From Byssothecium circinans (taxonomy: Eukaryota > Ascomycota > Dothideomycetes > Pleosporales > Massarinaceae), in NCBI GenBank assembly GCA_010015675.1, contig ML976994.1, positions 675,607 through 739,606 of the forward strand: a stretch of 64,000 nt of DNA, given 5' to 3'. How positions within the stretch are numbered: position 1 is the stretch's first letter; each line of letters begins with the position of its first letter. The notes under the pieces are model-generated. The model did no database searches. It worked only from the letters and a program-made list of their open reading frames with translations, and had not been told where the DNA came from. Made by a program: the position numbers and the translations under genes. Shown here one piece after another: positions 36,190-47,868 of this stretch.

Positions 36190-38183
36190 TGATCTCCATA
36201 GTTGTGAGAAGGACTAGTGACCTTGCTCTAACTAGCCTTTAAAAGGATAAGGGCCCTTAACAGTCTCATTATAGTTATCTAGTATATCCTATAGGTCTTT
36301 GAGCGTGTATTTATACGTAGGATGGAGGATCGTCGCCGCGAAGTAGATAGGAGAGTCTCTAAGCTTGTTGTAATACTTAGAGAGCTTTGCGTGGGCGTTA
36401 TTAACGTTAGTCTTAAGATAATCCTCTAGCGCGTCAGGATCTTCGTAATCAATACCTTGCAGTCTCTCTTTTTGAGCTTCAAGTTGAGCTAATAGCTATT
36501 TAAAGGTGATGAGAACCTCCTAAATAGCACCATGGCTACTAGAAGCGCCTCTGCCTTGTAGTAACATAGTGGCCTCCTTAAACGGCTCAAGCAGCTGCTT
36601 ATACTTAGTTATCGTTGCCCAGTCCTTTGTCTGCAGTCCTCCTTCTTGGATGAACTTGCGTGGCTGCTTACGCGGCTCTTTCTAGCGAGTGGCTACAGCT
36701 ACTTGGTATTCCTCTATCTTTAGGTGGATATAGGCGTTGAGGGGCGTGTGGAGCTCACAGGCGCGATTAAAGTAATCATAATAGGAGTTCCAGCAAGTCT
36801 TGACGGGCTTAATAAGCTCCCTTAGCTTGAATGGCTGGTTATAGTTCTTTGCGTCCTCTTCTTAAAGTCTTATAAACAGCTCTTGGTTCTGTGGCGACGA
36901 TGTAGCAGAAGAAATTGTGTTAAAGAGTACCGTAATAGGACTAAACTATCGCCACTTAGCCATGAAGCCCTCTTCTTCCTACTTAAGCGTTAACGTAGCA
37001 AAGTACTATATAGTGAGGTAGCCCTACGTTAATATTAAGCTCCTTATTCTTAAAAGAGTCCTTGTCCTTACCCCATATAATCACCTGCGCGGTAAGGTTA
37101 AGAATGTGGCATATACAGCGTAACCAGCGATAAGGCGCATAAAAGCTGAGATCTTCTACTAGGAACTCTATAGCGACGTCATTATTCGTAGCGTTATCTA
37201 AAATGAAGTAGCTAACACGTTCTCTATCTATCTTAAAGGCCTTGAGCGTGTCAGATACCAGAGAGCCAATATTTGCGCCAGAGTGTTGCCCGTGTAGCAC
37301 GGGCAGGCTAAGCAGGTAGTCTACCGGCTTAGCAGCCTCATTAAGATAGTGTACGCAGATTCCCATAATTGCTTTCTTATTGCCCGTCAACGTCTAGTTG
37401 TCAAAGGAGAGGTGGATAAGGGTAGTCGCTTTGTAGAGATGCTCCACGACGGCTAGTATTAACGCCTTATACTTGGCAACAATATTATCGTGGAGGGACA
37501 CATGGCTCTTCCATAAGTAGGATTCGGCTAGTGGGTTGGCGGCCTATACTAGCGCGCGGAAGGAGGGTTTCTTAATTACTCAGAGTAACTGGTTGTCGTC
37601 AGCGATCTAATAAGTAACTGCTTGAAGAAACTTGGTGCGGTTGAAGCTTCCTGCCAGCTCGTTGGCCACCTCTTGAGATACCTCCATCCCCTTCATCTGC
37701 ATGGCAGCGAGTATTGACGTTTGATTAGCCGGGGCCTTTATGATCTTGCCTGATTTATCGTAGCCGTGGCCAGGCTTGAATTATGCTAGATGGCTCGCTG
37801 CAGAGCTGGTAGAGAGACTAACGTTATACTCTCTACCAAATCTCTTATGGGTGTGGTAGTACCTGTAAAGCTAGTACTTCTTCTACTGCTCTTAATGCCA
37901 GACTGGCTAGCCGTACAGGTATATCTAGCTTGGTTTAGACCCGCGTAAGTGTTCGTAGGGCCGCTTCTATAGATGAGGTACTCTATTCTAATCCAGGCCG
38001 TCGTATACGTCGTCATTAATATTAGAATCTTCGCGGGGTAGGGGATCAGGGTTATCAAAGACTTCGGACGCGTCGATTTCGGGGCGCCTAGAGGCGGCTT
38101 TTAGAGGCGGCTTTTAGAGGCGGGCGCTTACTATTTGCGCGTGCGGCTGCTTTCTCGAAGGCCTTGTGAAGATTCTCGTTCAT
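36190..38183 (-). pseudogene. hAT transposase of the outer element (fragment)
   Basis: The ATG at 38183 gives MNENLHKAFEKAAARANSK. A 135-codon open part (37390-36983) shows VDYLLSLPVLHGQHSGANIG, SYFILDNATNNDVAIEFL and RWLRCICHILNLTAQVIIWG, the central hAT transposase region. Many Gln codons are TAG/TAA. The C-terminus is cut by the nested element and the gap. Confidence 0.82.
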
Positions 38184-39015
38184 AATCTGTACAGGTAGGC
38201 GCGTGGGTAGGTGGGTAGGTAGTTTTAGTAAGGTAGTTGCGGTGGCCGTTAAAAGAAGTCGTAGTGTTAAGCCTTACCTAAGGCTACGCGCAAGGTACTT
38301 ACTAAGCAGGTTATTGATAGGCGTATATCCTAGGTGCAACGGCCCCTCACAATTTACTCTACGAAACAAAATTTTACTATATACTTCGAGCTCAACTTGA
38401 ACTCAATTAACTCAATCAATCCGGGATCTCCAAGTTGAGTTGTGGTTGAGTTCCACCTATCTCGAGTTGAGTTGTGGTTGATTGGCCATGTCAATCAATC
38501 AATCAATCTGATTGAGTTCAGGTTGATTGATGACCAGTCTGCCAAAAATACGCGACTTACGCCGTGTTCTAGAGCTCTGGGATTTTGACAAAGACTATGA
38601 TGAGCAGGACACCAGCACTATCGATCTAGGCGAACAACTTCTCCTCCCGCACAAGAAAGAGCATAGTTGGAGTAGCGAGGCCAATCGCGCAGTTGCGATG
38701 TCTGCTGCGCTTGACCATGCCATTATGCAGGCCCTGAGCCAATACGCGTAAGCATATGCACATGCACTCATAGAGATGCCCTTGCTAACTTTGTAAAGCT
38801 GCCGCTGGTTCGTCAGGGCCCATCTAGCCAAGAATGGACCTCCGAAGCGAAAGTTCCCCGCTTGGCTAGACGTCCCGTACATTGCCATTGAAGAGGGAAG
38901 TGATGTCTGGGGAGAGGTCGAATTACGCAGAAAAGCGGAGCGAGAAGCGCTGCGCAAGGTCTGGCCGGACATCGCGTGCCCGCAGGATGTCGAGCCCCTC
39001 AAGTCAGCACCATGA

Positions 39016-40385
39016 GTTGGATCCGCCGCCGCATGCGGTAGAAAATCCCTGTGATATGTAGCACTCAAAAACATATACCTGAAGCTCATAAGTATACCGT
39101 TCGTCCCCACTATGTCAGGATCCCGTCTTATGAAAAGCTGTACCCGCATGACCATTATCATCAACCTTATTACAATGCTCGATCATTTCCAACGTTTGTG
39201 AAAAGACGGTCATAGAGGGGCGCTAGATCAGTTCAGGCTTCTGGCCTGAGCACCACCAGAGCTAGGCGCCGAACCCTCTGGTTTATGTTCGCGGGTGACG
39301 AGTATTCATACAAGCCAACTTTGCCTGCCGCCTGGGTAGCGTCGGTAGAGGGGTTCGTCGGCCTGATCGATGGATTGCATACCAGCTTATATTAGACCTA
39401 GTACCCCTCCCCAATCCGATTAATTGCGCTTGTCTACAGCAGGCTAAAATGCCGTCGTTTGCAGAGTCTTATTCTGCGTTTACATCATTAAGTCGTCCAG
39501 CGCCGTGTGTGCTACTGTCATTGCTAGAAGACGGTTGTTCTTTTTAAAGATTCCTGCACTGTTCTCATATTGAAATAATATTCGAGCGTACTATCTATTT
39601 TGTAAGTGCTTGGATAGAACTGGAAAAGGCAGTATGCAAGCTGTGGGTAGATTTTTCATCGTATCCGTCAATGCAGCCCATGTTGAACATACCATGCCTG
39701 GCTCAAACCATCGTGACCATTCAAACAAACATCGGGTCCAATCAATCAAGAAAACAATCGCAAGCAATCCAAATCACCATGCCTCAAAGCAGTCGAGCCT
39801 CCCAGCCACGCCGTTCGGCCATAATCGCAAACGATCGAAGGCCAAGCGACATACTCTTTTCTTCCCACTGTCGTTAGAGGGGCCACCAATATGGGCACCA
39901 AGCGAACCCATAATGTCATTGTGTAGGCCAACCATCATGTACGCCAAGGAAATTCATTATGTCTTCGTCGATGTCAGAGTCAGAGTCCTTTCCAAGCCCG
40001 TTAAGATTGTCCTTGGACTCTTCCTTGGGCTTTCTCCCAGACTCGGACTCGTCTCCAGGCTCCGATTTGTGCTCTGACTCGGACTCGAGCTTGGTTTCGG
40101 GGTCAGACTTATAATTGCATATTTTTCTACGTCCATCCTTTAGAGGCTTTGACTTGCTCAATAGTGGTGTTCAGCTTTAAAGGGATGAGGCATGTGACTA
40201 TGTATAGCGCCGGTGCGCCTTTGCGGATTATCTCCTCATCGGGCTACGCTACCGCCACTAGGGTCGTGCTCCTACTCATTTAAGCCACATACAACGACTC
40301 ATACGCTCAATCACTTTAACAACTTACAACGACAACGACAACCGAAACGAGACTCACAGAATCAAAAGCTCATCTTCTTAAACAA
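39016..40385. other. Stretch between copies 3 and 4
   Basis: No gene is established. A minus-strand frame at 40161-39916 encodes an acidic/basic 81-residue segment (ESESEHKSEPGDESESGRK, then DSDSDIDEDIMNFLG) but has no ATG at its start; it may be an exon remnant. Confidence 0.4.
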
Positions 40386-41178
40386 ATGGGTCTTTTCCTG
40401 TCTAAGGTACGTCTGAAAGTCCATCTCCCCACTGGTATTTCCATCACGCAAATTCATGCGAATGACATCTAGATCCCGCTGTACGTGCCTGGACACTTCG
40501 CCTTCCACGCAATGTATGACAACTCCCCAGCTGCAAGCGCCTCATTCCGAAGTTCCCCTCTCGTGAAACCGGAAGTCTGCACAAGTGAGCCTCCTTCACT
40601 CACCCACTGTGACAACGTGACAACACAGAAGCGAGAGAAGACAGAAGGCGAAGTGAAGGCATTGTTACGCGACAGGGGCACAAAGCAGAAAGATGTTCGC
40701 CGTGTCGTAGCATTGTGGAACTTTGACAAGGACTACACAGAGCAGGAGGTTAGTACTATCGACTGCGGCGAATGCCTTCTGCTGCGTCACATGAAAGGCC
40801 AACAGTGGTACAACGAAGCCGCTCGCGCCTTTGAGGTTTACAACGCCCTCACATTTTACATCGAGCGCATTCTCACTCAGTGCGGGTAAGTTTCCCCTAC
40901 CATAGTTTCTTGCGCTTCTTTTGAATGCCAACGGTACTAATACATGCAGGTGTCGAACCATCGAGTACGGCCCAGGGGGACTCACCGCTTACTCGGACGT
41001 ACCGGGGGCTCCTAAGCCGACAATCCCCCGTTGGTTGGACATCCCCTTCATCAACATCGAGGAGGGTCGGGACGCCTGGGGGGACTTCATTTCAAACATC
41101 GCAGCAGAGCAGCAATCGGTACGCAATGCCCGGGCCGACTCTGCACAGCGCCCGCTGGATGCCCCGCAGGATGGTTAG
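40386..41178 (+). CDS. WDF-domain protein, copy 4, with N-myristoylation-type start
   Basis: Exons are 40386-40406, 40473-40885 and 40950-41178, with introns of 66 and 64 nt (GTACGT...CATCTAG and GTAAGT...ACTAAT...ATGCAG); 220 aa, uninterrupted. The first exon encodes only MGLFLSK behind a good start context (ACAAATGG) and joins in phase 0 to IPLYVPGHFAFHAMYDN. MGxxxSK is the classic N-myristoyltransferase pattern, so membrane anchoring is predicted. The family domain starts near residue 82 (VRRVVALWNFDKDY), with STIDCGECLLL and the phase-2 intron after QCG. Exon 3 has IPRWLDIPFINIEEG. It is the only copy seen here that is open throughout. No protease module follows before the next transposon. 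Confidence 0.7.
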
Positions 41179-41981
41179 GTTTACCGATAATTTTACTTTG
41201 AGTCGGACCCGTCCATAGTCTTCAATCCATCAAGGTAATCAATATAAGCAGCTAGACGTCCGTGATAGACACAGCTATGGTTCCGGCGCATGTATTGGAC
41301 AAACGCCCTAGGCAGCGATCATAGTAAATTAGAATCAGCTTCTATTGCTCCTTAGGATGACTTGAAATCTATTCCACAACAGAAAGAGACAATTTCGAAG
41401 CAGTTCCGCATAGGTAACTATAGGCATGGAATATACTGAGATTCTGAAACCTTTTTCTCAACTCAAACAGGAGTCGTTGACTTTCCAAGTGTATCGTATT
41501 TTGTTCCACCACACCAAGGGATCGACAGCATACCACTGGAATCGAAATGGCAGTTAGCCCAAGCCATATTTCTAGGATTTGGTTTGATGTTTTCGCTTTT
41601 AATGCTTTAAAAAAGTATTCAGGGCAGAGGGCTGGGTGTGAAGTTCAGGCTAGTGGTGAAAGGGAAATCTGTTGTATCCTACGTTTCGCAAATGCAGAAT
41701 TATAATGGTTTATGCAGACTCTTAACTTGGGAGCTTTCATTATTACACAATAAGATGGAGTGAAATCTAATTCGCACTGGAGAGCTAAAAGGGAGGTCAC
41801 GCGTATGGGGTAATGTAGAGGGAAAGGTGAATGCTTACACCGCAGCGACGCCATTCCTCCCCCAAACAGATATAGCGGTTCCCTCATGTGAAAGACAAGG
41901 CACATATAAAAGTTCTACGTGCAACCCACCACTTTATATTTTCGCGACCTCATTTGCTGGGATTTCTCCCACACCCACACC
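41179..41981. other. Stretch downstream of copy 4
   Basis: No gene is seen. It contains the second copy of the dispersed repeat (41757-41827) and ends at the target duplication of hAT copy B. Confidence 0.5.
41757..41827 (+). repeat. Dispersed repeat, copy 2
   Basis: Matches 10970-11040 (TCTAATTCGCACTGGAGAG through GTAATGTAGAGGGAAAGG) with mostly transition differences. Confidence 0.6.
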
Positions 41982-41989
41982 CGTACACA

Positions 41990-44765
41990 CAGTGTGGAAA
42001 GTGGATGGACTTTCGGGCCGATCCATATCTATTACGCCACTTAGATGGATCTGGATGGATTAGCCGGATGTAATCCATTCTCATCCATGGAGGCTTCTGT
42101 GGCGCACGCCACCAACTTTATAAGATAGTAGATGATGATCTATCGTTGCTATATACATAATTATGATGGCGTTAAGCTTTTCCTGAGGTCAATAATGCCC
42201 GCCTTATCCCAGGAGTGTAAACACTGCACCGCTTATATTGTACTCTAGTTAAGATGATTGCGCCGCTTCGTGATTATCAGCCCAAGTCAGCTGAATATTC
42301 GCTCGGGCTCATCACTTATTACTAGTATTGACAATATGTCGAAGGCCATCTGCGCAAGGTGTGGATATTTAGTAATACTAATAGTACGCCACCATTCCAG
42401 CGGATACCTAGTGTTAACTTGTACCTAGCTATTATAGCGCTCAAACTTATTAGCAATCACTTGTTTGACGCCTTAACTTTAAGCTTAAGTTAGCCCTCTC
42501 ATGCGGTACTCTTCTATCATGTTTGGTTCCTGTTAACTCTGCTTCTTTGGTAGCAAGATAGCTTCTAAGATTAGTTGCTGCTTATAGTCAGCAACCTATA
42601 GGGCTTTAACTGCTCTCTTGCCTTTTATAATCTATAATTTCTGATTAGCCCATTAAGCGTTAATATACTTCTAAGTGTATGAAGGATGGAGTACAGCAGC
42701 TACTAGATATGCGGGTAAGTTACTAAGTTTAGCATAGTATTCTTTAGCCTTATTAAGCGCGAGTTTAATCTGAGTGGTGAAATGCCATTCTTCTTTAGTA
42801 GTAGCTAGTGAAGCATCTTTGTACTAGCCATACGTGATCGTAAAATGTTTGATAATGCATTTAATGTCTGCCTAAACGTTACTAAGTCTATAAGACTTGC
42901 CGTCACCTAGCTGACCCTGAAGATCTATCGTCGCCGCCTAGCATAGCTTAAGGAGATCTTTATACTGGATAAGTACTTCCTAGTCGTCTTTATTAAGGGC
43001 GTCCTTAATAATAACGTTCTGCGTAGCATCTTCATCTTTAGCCCACTAGCCCTTACTCTTCTCTTTTAAAGCTCGCTGTTACTCAGACTCCAGGAATTCT
43101 TTAAAAGGTGCTTGTAGTTTGCAGAGCATCTTAATCTCCTCGTAGATACTATTCCAGTGAGTATCATTGCTTCTATGAAGCTCGCGCGGCTTAATTATAT
43201 GCCAAAGACTCAGGTCAATTGCTGACTTATAGTAGCTAACTTGTGCGTTATGCTAATGTTTTCTTCTTTATAGACTTATATATATCTAGATGATAATATT
43301 ATAAGCTTTTCTAACTGGCCTAGTCCTTCTCTAGCGCTTCAATTCATCCTTTAAGTCCGCCGACACAGAATCCTCAATTTCGAAGAGATTCTTGTTAAAA
43401 CCAAACAAGAGATGACGAGCGATCAAGTTAATGATATAGCCTGCGCAGCGCAGGCGGCGCTTACTTACTCTAAAACTGAACTCCTCTGCAATCACTTCCA
43501 TTGCCGTATCATTGTTTGAGGCGTTATCCAGTACAAAGAAGCCTAACCTGTCTTAGATGCTAAAGTCCCTAATCACTTAAATAACCTGCTCAGCAATGTC
43601 AAGCCTAGCATGTAAGCTACTCTGCTTAGGTGTCGCCAGGAGAATTGCTTTAGATTTAAATTCAGCATTAATAAAGTGTGTAACTATGCCATTAAGTGAA
43701 AGACAATTGCTAGAGGTCCAGAGGTTAAATAAGATGTGGATCTTGCTAATCGTAGTCTATAACTCCTACTTCATAGCCGCCTTATAAATCTAGTATGCCT
43801 TTAGCATCTACTTACGGACTGTTAGATGACTAGGCAAAGCATCACCTACGCGTGGTAAGAGATACTGAATAAGCTCGCGAAATAGTTTACTATCAACCTG
43901 CTAAAATAGAATGTTGTTATAAATGATCTATCATACAAGTAGCTCCTAGAATTTCGCTTCATTAAATGCTAGCGCAAAGTTATTAAGTATTGCTTATTCG
44001 TGAGGCTGGGTCGAGTCCAGGTTAGACGGCGCTAGTATACTTAGCGGAAGTAGTACGATCTCTCTCTTCTTATTAAAGGTTTCATTATGGACCTTACGTA
44101 TATGATTAGCGGGATTCAAGCTGCCTTATTCAACGTTAAAGCGGTGGCGCCGTAGCGTATCATTAGTGGTGGTATGGTAGCGAAGGCATAACTACTAGCG
44201 CTTATTTATTGTAGTATGTTTAATTGGTACACTAACTCTCTAGATGCCTAAGATTAACTTGTGTAAAGGCCGCGCAATTAGAACACTAAAGCCTAGCAGT
44301 CACTTCTAGTTAACCTTGCTGTAGTCAAAGTAAGATGGCTCAATTAGAGGAGGCTCGCCCTAGTGCGCTTTCTTGCTAGATTTAGAGTTAAAGGTTGGCA
44401 CATTAGTAAGACTTGAGGCGGCAGAAACAATGCTTGAAGTACTACTAAGGGACGGCGATGGCGACGGCGAGAGACCATGTGATCTCATGATAGTAGCATA
44501 GTATAGATCCTAAGGAGATTTAAAGACTAGTTTAGTAGTATTAAGCAAATTCTGACAGTCTATGTTGAAGATGTGGTGTGAAAGACGTGTGATTCATTTA
44601 GGAGACTTCTAAACAGTCACCTATAAAAGCTAAAGGCGTAAGCCACCATCGCCTCCATGGATTATTTTTAGATAGATCGGCACAACTATCCCAAATCCGG
44701 ATATCTATGGTAATAGATGGATCTGGATGGATTGGCCAATGCACAGCCATCCGCTTTCCACACTG
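41990..44765 (-). mobile_element. hAT element, copy B, complete, target duplication CGTACACA
   Basis: The ends are CAGTGTGGAAAGTGGATGG at 41990 and the matching inverted end CCGCTTTCCACACTG at 44765. CGTACACA repeats at 41982-41989 and 44766-44773. It is 2776 bp and contains no gap. On the minus strand a decayed transposase is recognisable, for example RRLRCAGYIINLIARHLLFG near 43440, with stops throughout. It is the same family as nested copy A. Confidence 0.93.
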
Positions 44766-44773
44766 CGTACACA

Positions 44774-45732
44774 GTGGTGGCAGAAACCACAGCCACGGGG
44801 AAGTCCGCACATTTCGATTCACACTTTTTTAAGCTATGCTACCTGTGTATTCACCGCACGAAATTTGAACATTATCTTTCCTACACTACTCTCATCTAGG
44901 TGGTGTTTTTGAATGAAAGGAAGACCATAACAACCGTCTTCTACCGTAGCGCGCAACCATGAGTGGGTGGATGAGTTTTTCAGTACTCTCAGGGGTGAAT
45001 AGATCTTAGAGCTCAATCAATTTTCAAATATATCTCTAAGTAGTATTATATATAAGTAAACCTTATATAGTAAATCTATCTTAAGATTGTGAAAGGATCT
45101 TAGGTGTGATACAGTATCTGAGCTCTATCAAGGGTGAGATAATCTCTAAGCTCTGTCACACGCAATGCTATATTAAAGGATAGATATGATATCAAAGGAT
45201 ATAATATAATATTAAAGGCGTAATATTATCTCACTATTAGTATTAATAGTAATTATTCTATTAGTGTTGCTCTATCTTTAGCATCCTCGGATATGCTCGC
45301 AGGGGGTGAATGTCAACCCTTTGTTGCTGCACTCCTTTAAATAATGACCGCATTAGTTCTATATATATATAAGCCATTGATAAGGCTATTCTAGCTATAG
45401 ATAACGTTGCTGTATAGCGTTGGGGTGTGTATGTGCTGTATAATAGAATAGGAAGCCACTAAGGTCAGCCTAGTGCACTGCTCCTTCCTCAATTTATATC
45501 TCTAACAGAGCTCCGACAGAGCTCAGAGGCGATCTTAGCCCTAACATGATCTCCAATATAAAGTGTTTGTACAGTACTGTCGCACTTATAAATCTACATC
45601 ACGATTTAGAGTCTATGTTAAAGTGTGATTGGAGTGAGTTACCGCTGTACAGCGTCTTCATTAACCCTATGAAGCGCGGTACGGTAGCAACGACAGCACC
45701 ACGTCACTATAGTGGACGAGCTCATGATGCAA
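44774..45732. other. AT-rich stretch, no gene
   Basis: The part 45001-45300 is very AT-rich with TATTA/AATATTA runs. The part 45310-45511 begins TGTCAACC and ends TCTAACA like an LTR but has no matching flanks. No coding sequence recognised. Confidence 0.5.
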
Positions 45733-46650
45733 ACACAGAACAAGAATCTGCGAACGGATAAATTTTGGCCTCCTCCAAAGAAGAGTAATCAATTGGTTTG
45801 GGGAAGGGTACTAGGTCTGATATAAACCAGAATGTAATGCACCGATAAGGCTGACAACCCCTCTTCTAGCGCTACCTAGGAAAGGTTGGCTTGTATTACT
45901 ACTCGCCACCCGCCAACCTAAAACTGCAGGGTTCGGCGCCCAGCTCCGGTGGTGCTCAGGAGCCTGAGCCTGATTTAGCGCCCCTTGATGGCCGTCTTTT
46001 AGGCGGGTGGGATGGCTCAGTAGTAGAGTGCTGCAGCCTTGGAAAGCTTTTAAGAGAAAGCGTAGGTTTGAATCCTACTCCTATCACAAAAATCACTCTA
46101 CAGAATTTTAAGGCTCTCTCCACACTTTGTGCTTAAAAGTCGCTACCCCTTATCTCTCTCCTTAGTAAGGCAACTATCACTACCCGTTTAAGCTTACAGG
46201 GGTTTCCCCTACCAAGGTTTTTCCCTACAAGATACGGGTATACTTAATCCGCTACTAAAGCGCGGTGCAGAGGGAAGAGAGTGTAGAAGTAGACCTAGGG
46301 GGGGCGGAGGGGGGGTATAGAGGGGAGTACGGCACGGCTAGCTTAAGCAGGTATCTAGGGACCTATAGGTAACTGGCGTCTTTTAAAGGAAGGAAAGCAC
46401 AGGACAGGCTCTCCATAAGGGAGCAGCTATAACAAGAAATGCCCTTATATAAAAGTGTGCTTGGCACGTCTATTATGCCCTATAGGAGGCTCTATGTAGA
46501 TAAAGGCCCCGGCCAAATCTATAGGACGAAAACTAATACCAACCAACCAACCAACCGTCTTTTGGGCGCAAACTTTTGGAAATGATTGATCGCTGTAGTG
46601 AGATTGAAGAAAATGATCAGGTGGGTACAACCGTTCATCATACGGGGTCT
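45733..46650 (+). pseudogene. Protease-module relic, copy 6, interrupted by a SINE
   Basis: Segment 45733-46004 reads KNLRTDKFWPP and, in a shifted frame, GLYYYSPPANLK...EPEPDLAPLDGRLLG, matching copy 1 at 12725-12980 (FWPPLDEH, VDLYHFSRPENK, GPDQATLDGKLL). After the 552-bp SINE it continues as DRCSEIEENDQVGTTVHHTG (46588-46647), matching copy 1 DHCDLIDENGHAGITVHKMG. The His and Ser regions are not visible, so only the middle of the protease module survives, with stops and shifts. This is a non-functional fragment. Confidence 0.7.
46005..46556 (+). mobile_element. SINE-like element with tRNA-type head and (CCAA)n tail
   Basis: The 5' part (46008-46088) has a Pol III A box (TGGCTCAGTAG), a B box (GGTTTGAATCC) inside a perfect GTAGG/CCTAC T-stem, and acceptor-like ends GGTGGGA and TCCTATC that pair with two wobbles. 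The anticodon arm does not fold properly, so it is tRNA-derived, not a tRNA gene. The element ends in AACCAACCAACCAACC. It is flanked by GTCTTTTAGGC (45994-46004) and GTCTTTTGGGC (46557-46567), an 11-bp target duplication with one difference. Length is 552 bp. The insertion splits a protease-family relic. Confidence 0.85.
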
Positions 46651-47868
46651 TGACACTCTAGTTGCTGGAAAGAAATCTTCGATAGGATTATCTCTTGTCA
46701 ATTTTGCGGTCGACTGCACGCTATATCCTGCAAGTCCTGTAGCACCCTCAAACCGATCTCAAATATATATCCCCACCTTTCATCAACGGACGACGCCTTT
46801 CGGTTTACACTTTCGATCTTCGAGAAGTCGAGTAAAATAGCTCTTTGTATAATACGGAACCAACTGCTCTGCAGTATATTGCTTATGCTATACCAAAAGG
46901 AAGTACAAATTGGGATTCAACCCACGCCTTGCGATCGTCAGTAAGAGCGAAATAGTACGCTCTGAAAGACCTCACGACGGTGATTTCTAAGAAGATAGAG
47001 GGGGAGCAACATTTGAAGCTGAAGTCTAGGTTTGGGGAAGGCTTTGAAGGCATGTTCATTCTTAGCATACAGATTGTTTCTACCTGCTAGCAGTTCGCTT
47101 GTTTTATTAGGCTTGCGTAGAGTCAGCGTTACGATGATACGGCCCAATATATTTCGGTATATAGATTGGATCCTTCAAACTCTAATATTTGCATTCTTGG
47201 CTTTCGATACCAACTACATGTCTGCTCACTATGCTCAAGCGAAAGCCTGCAAGTGTGCTAGCGCCAATCCTTCAAAAACAGTGAAAAAATGAGAAGGGTA
47301 TGTGTCTTACATTATGATAGTCATCTGAGCCTTCAAAGGTATCTCAAAATCCTAAGTTTCGTCTGATTTCCTTGGCCATCAAGGGCGCTATCGGACTGGT
47401 CATAACATGGAAGCCATGAGGATCAGTATTCCAAAATCCATGCATAAATTGTGCTACCATAACGGCGGTAATATAATAGTGCGCGAGAAAGAAGCATGAG
47501 AAATAGCAGGCGGTTATTTTAAGGGGCTTGAGGGGTGATGGAACAAACGCGACCATGTTGTATCATATGTGAGTCATTACATCAGCACATACACCATGAC
47601 AAAAGCGCGTAAATCCAAACGGAGTAGAGTGCACGGCCTCAATTCACCCTCGTCGGCATAAAGGCCTTGCATGGAAAAAGAGCCAGCCTATTCCACCTTC
47701 GCTCCAGCACCACCATTGACAACAACCACCCCGCCCCTGCACAACCACAACCTGCACTTCCTTTCCACGCCAAGGCTTCCACGTTCAGATATACCAACCT
47801 AACGCCCGCCTGCAGCTTTTCCAGTAACAAACAACAATAACAACTTCAACCCTCACCCGCCCCGCGCA
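46651..47868. other. Stretch with no recognised gene
   Basis: Two minus-strand frames (47068-46883, FLEITVVRSFRAYYFALTDD; 47556-47344, FLAHYYITAVMVAQFMHGFW) have protein-like composition but no ATG-led model. They could be a decayed gene. From about 47640 the C/A-rich sequence is probably the promoter/leader of the protease gene starting at 50958. Confidence 0.4.

Larger units (their letters stand above)
32810..38541 (-). mobile_element. hAT transposon (with nested hAT), target duplication CCAAAAAT
   Basis: The ends are CAGACTGGTCATCAATCAAT at 32810 and its reverse complement finishing at 38541. CCAAAAAT repeats at 32802-32809 and 38542-38549. Both ends carry arrays of ATCA/TTGA tetranucleotides (for example 32819-32840 and 38400-38530). 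It holds its own minus-strand transposase remnant, a second hAT (ending 36181) and assembly gap 32943-33467. Confidence 0.92.
32766..39015 (+). pseudogene. WDF-domain protein, copy 3, split by a nested hAT insertion
   Basis: Coding sequence reads EIYPQNLIRRKGPKI up to 32809, is interrupted by the transposon 32810-38541, and resumes in frame at 38550 with RDLRRVLELWDFDKDY...TIDLGEQLLLPHKK. The phase-2 intron (38750-38799, GTAAGC...GCTAAC...GTAAAG) follows the QYA codon, matching copies 2, 4 and 5. Exon 2 gives FPAWLDVPYIAIEEG and stops at 39015. A one-base shift just before that stop would restore HHELDPPPHAV, seen in copy 2, so the tail is frameshifted. The 5' end upstream of 32766 is not determined. 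There is no protease module downstream. Function unknown. Confidence 0.65.

Noticed and set aside
45310..45511. A solo LTR (TGTCAACC...TCTAACA)
   Set aside because: The flanking five bases do not match (GTGAA versus GAGCT), there is no second copy in the window and no retroelement domain nearby.
46011..46090. A tRNA gene
   Set aside because: A and B boxes and T-stem are good, but the anticodon arm does not pair in any register, and the target duplication and CCAA tail show it is the head of a SINE.
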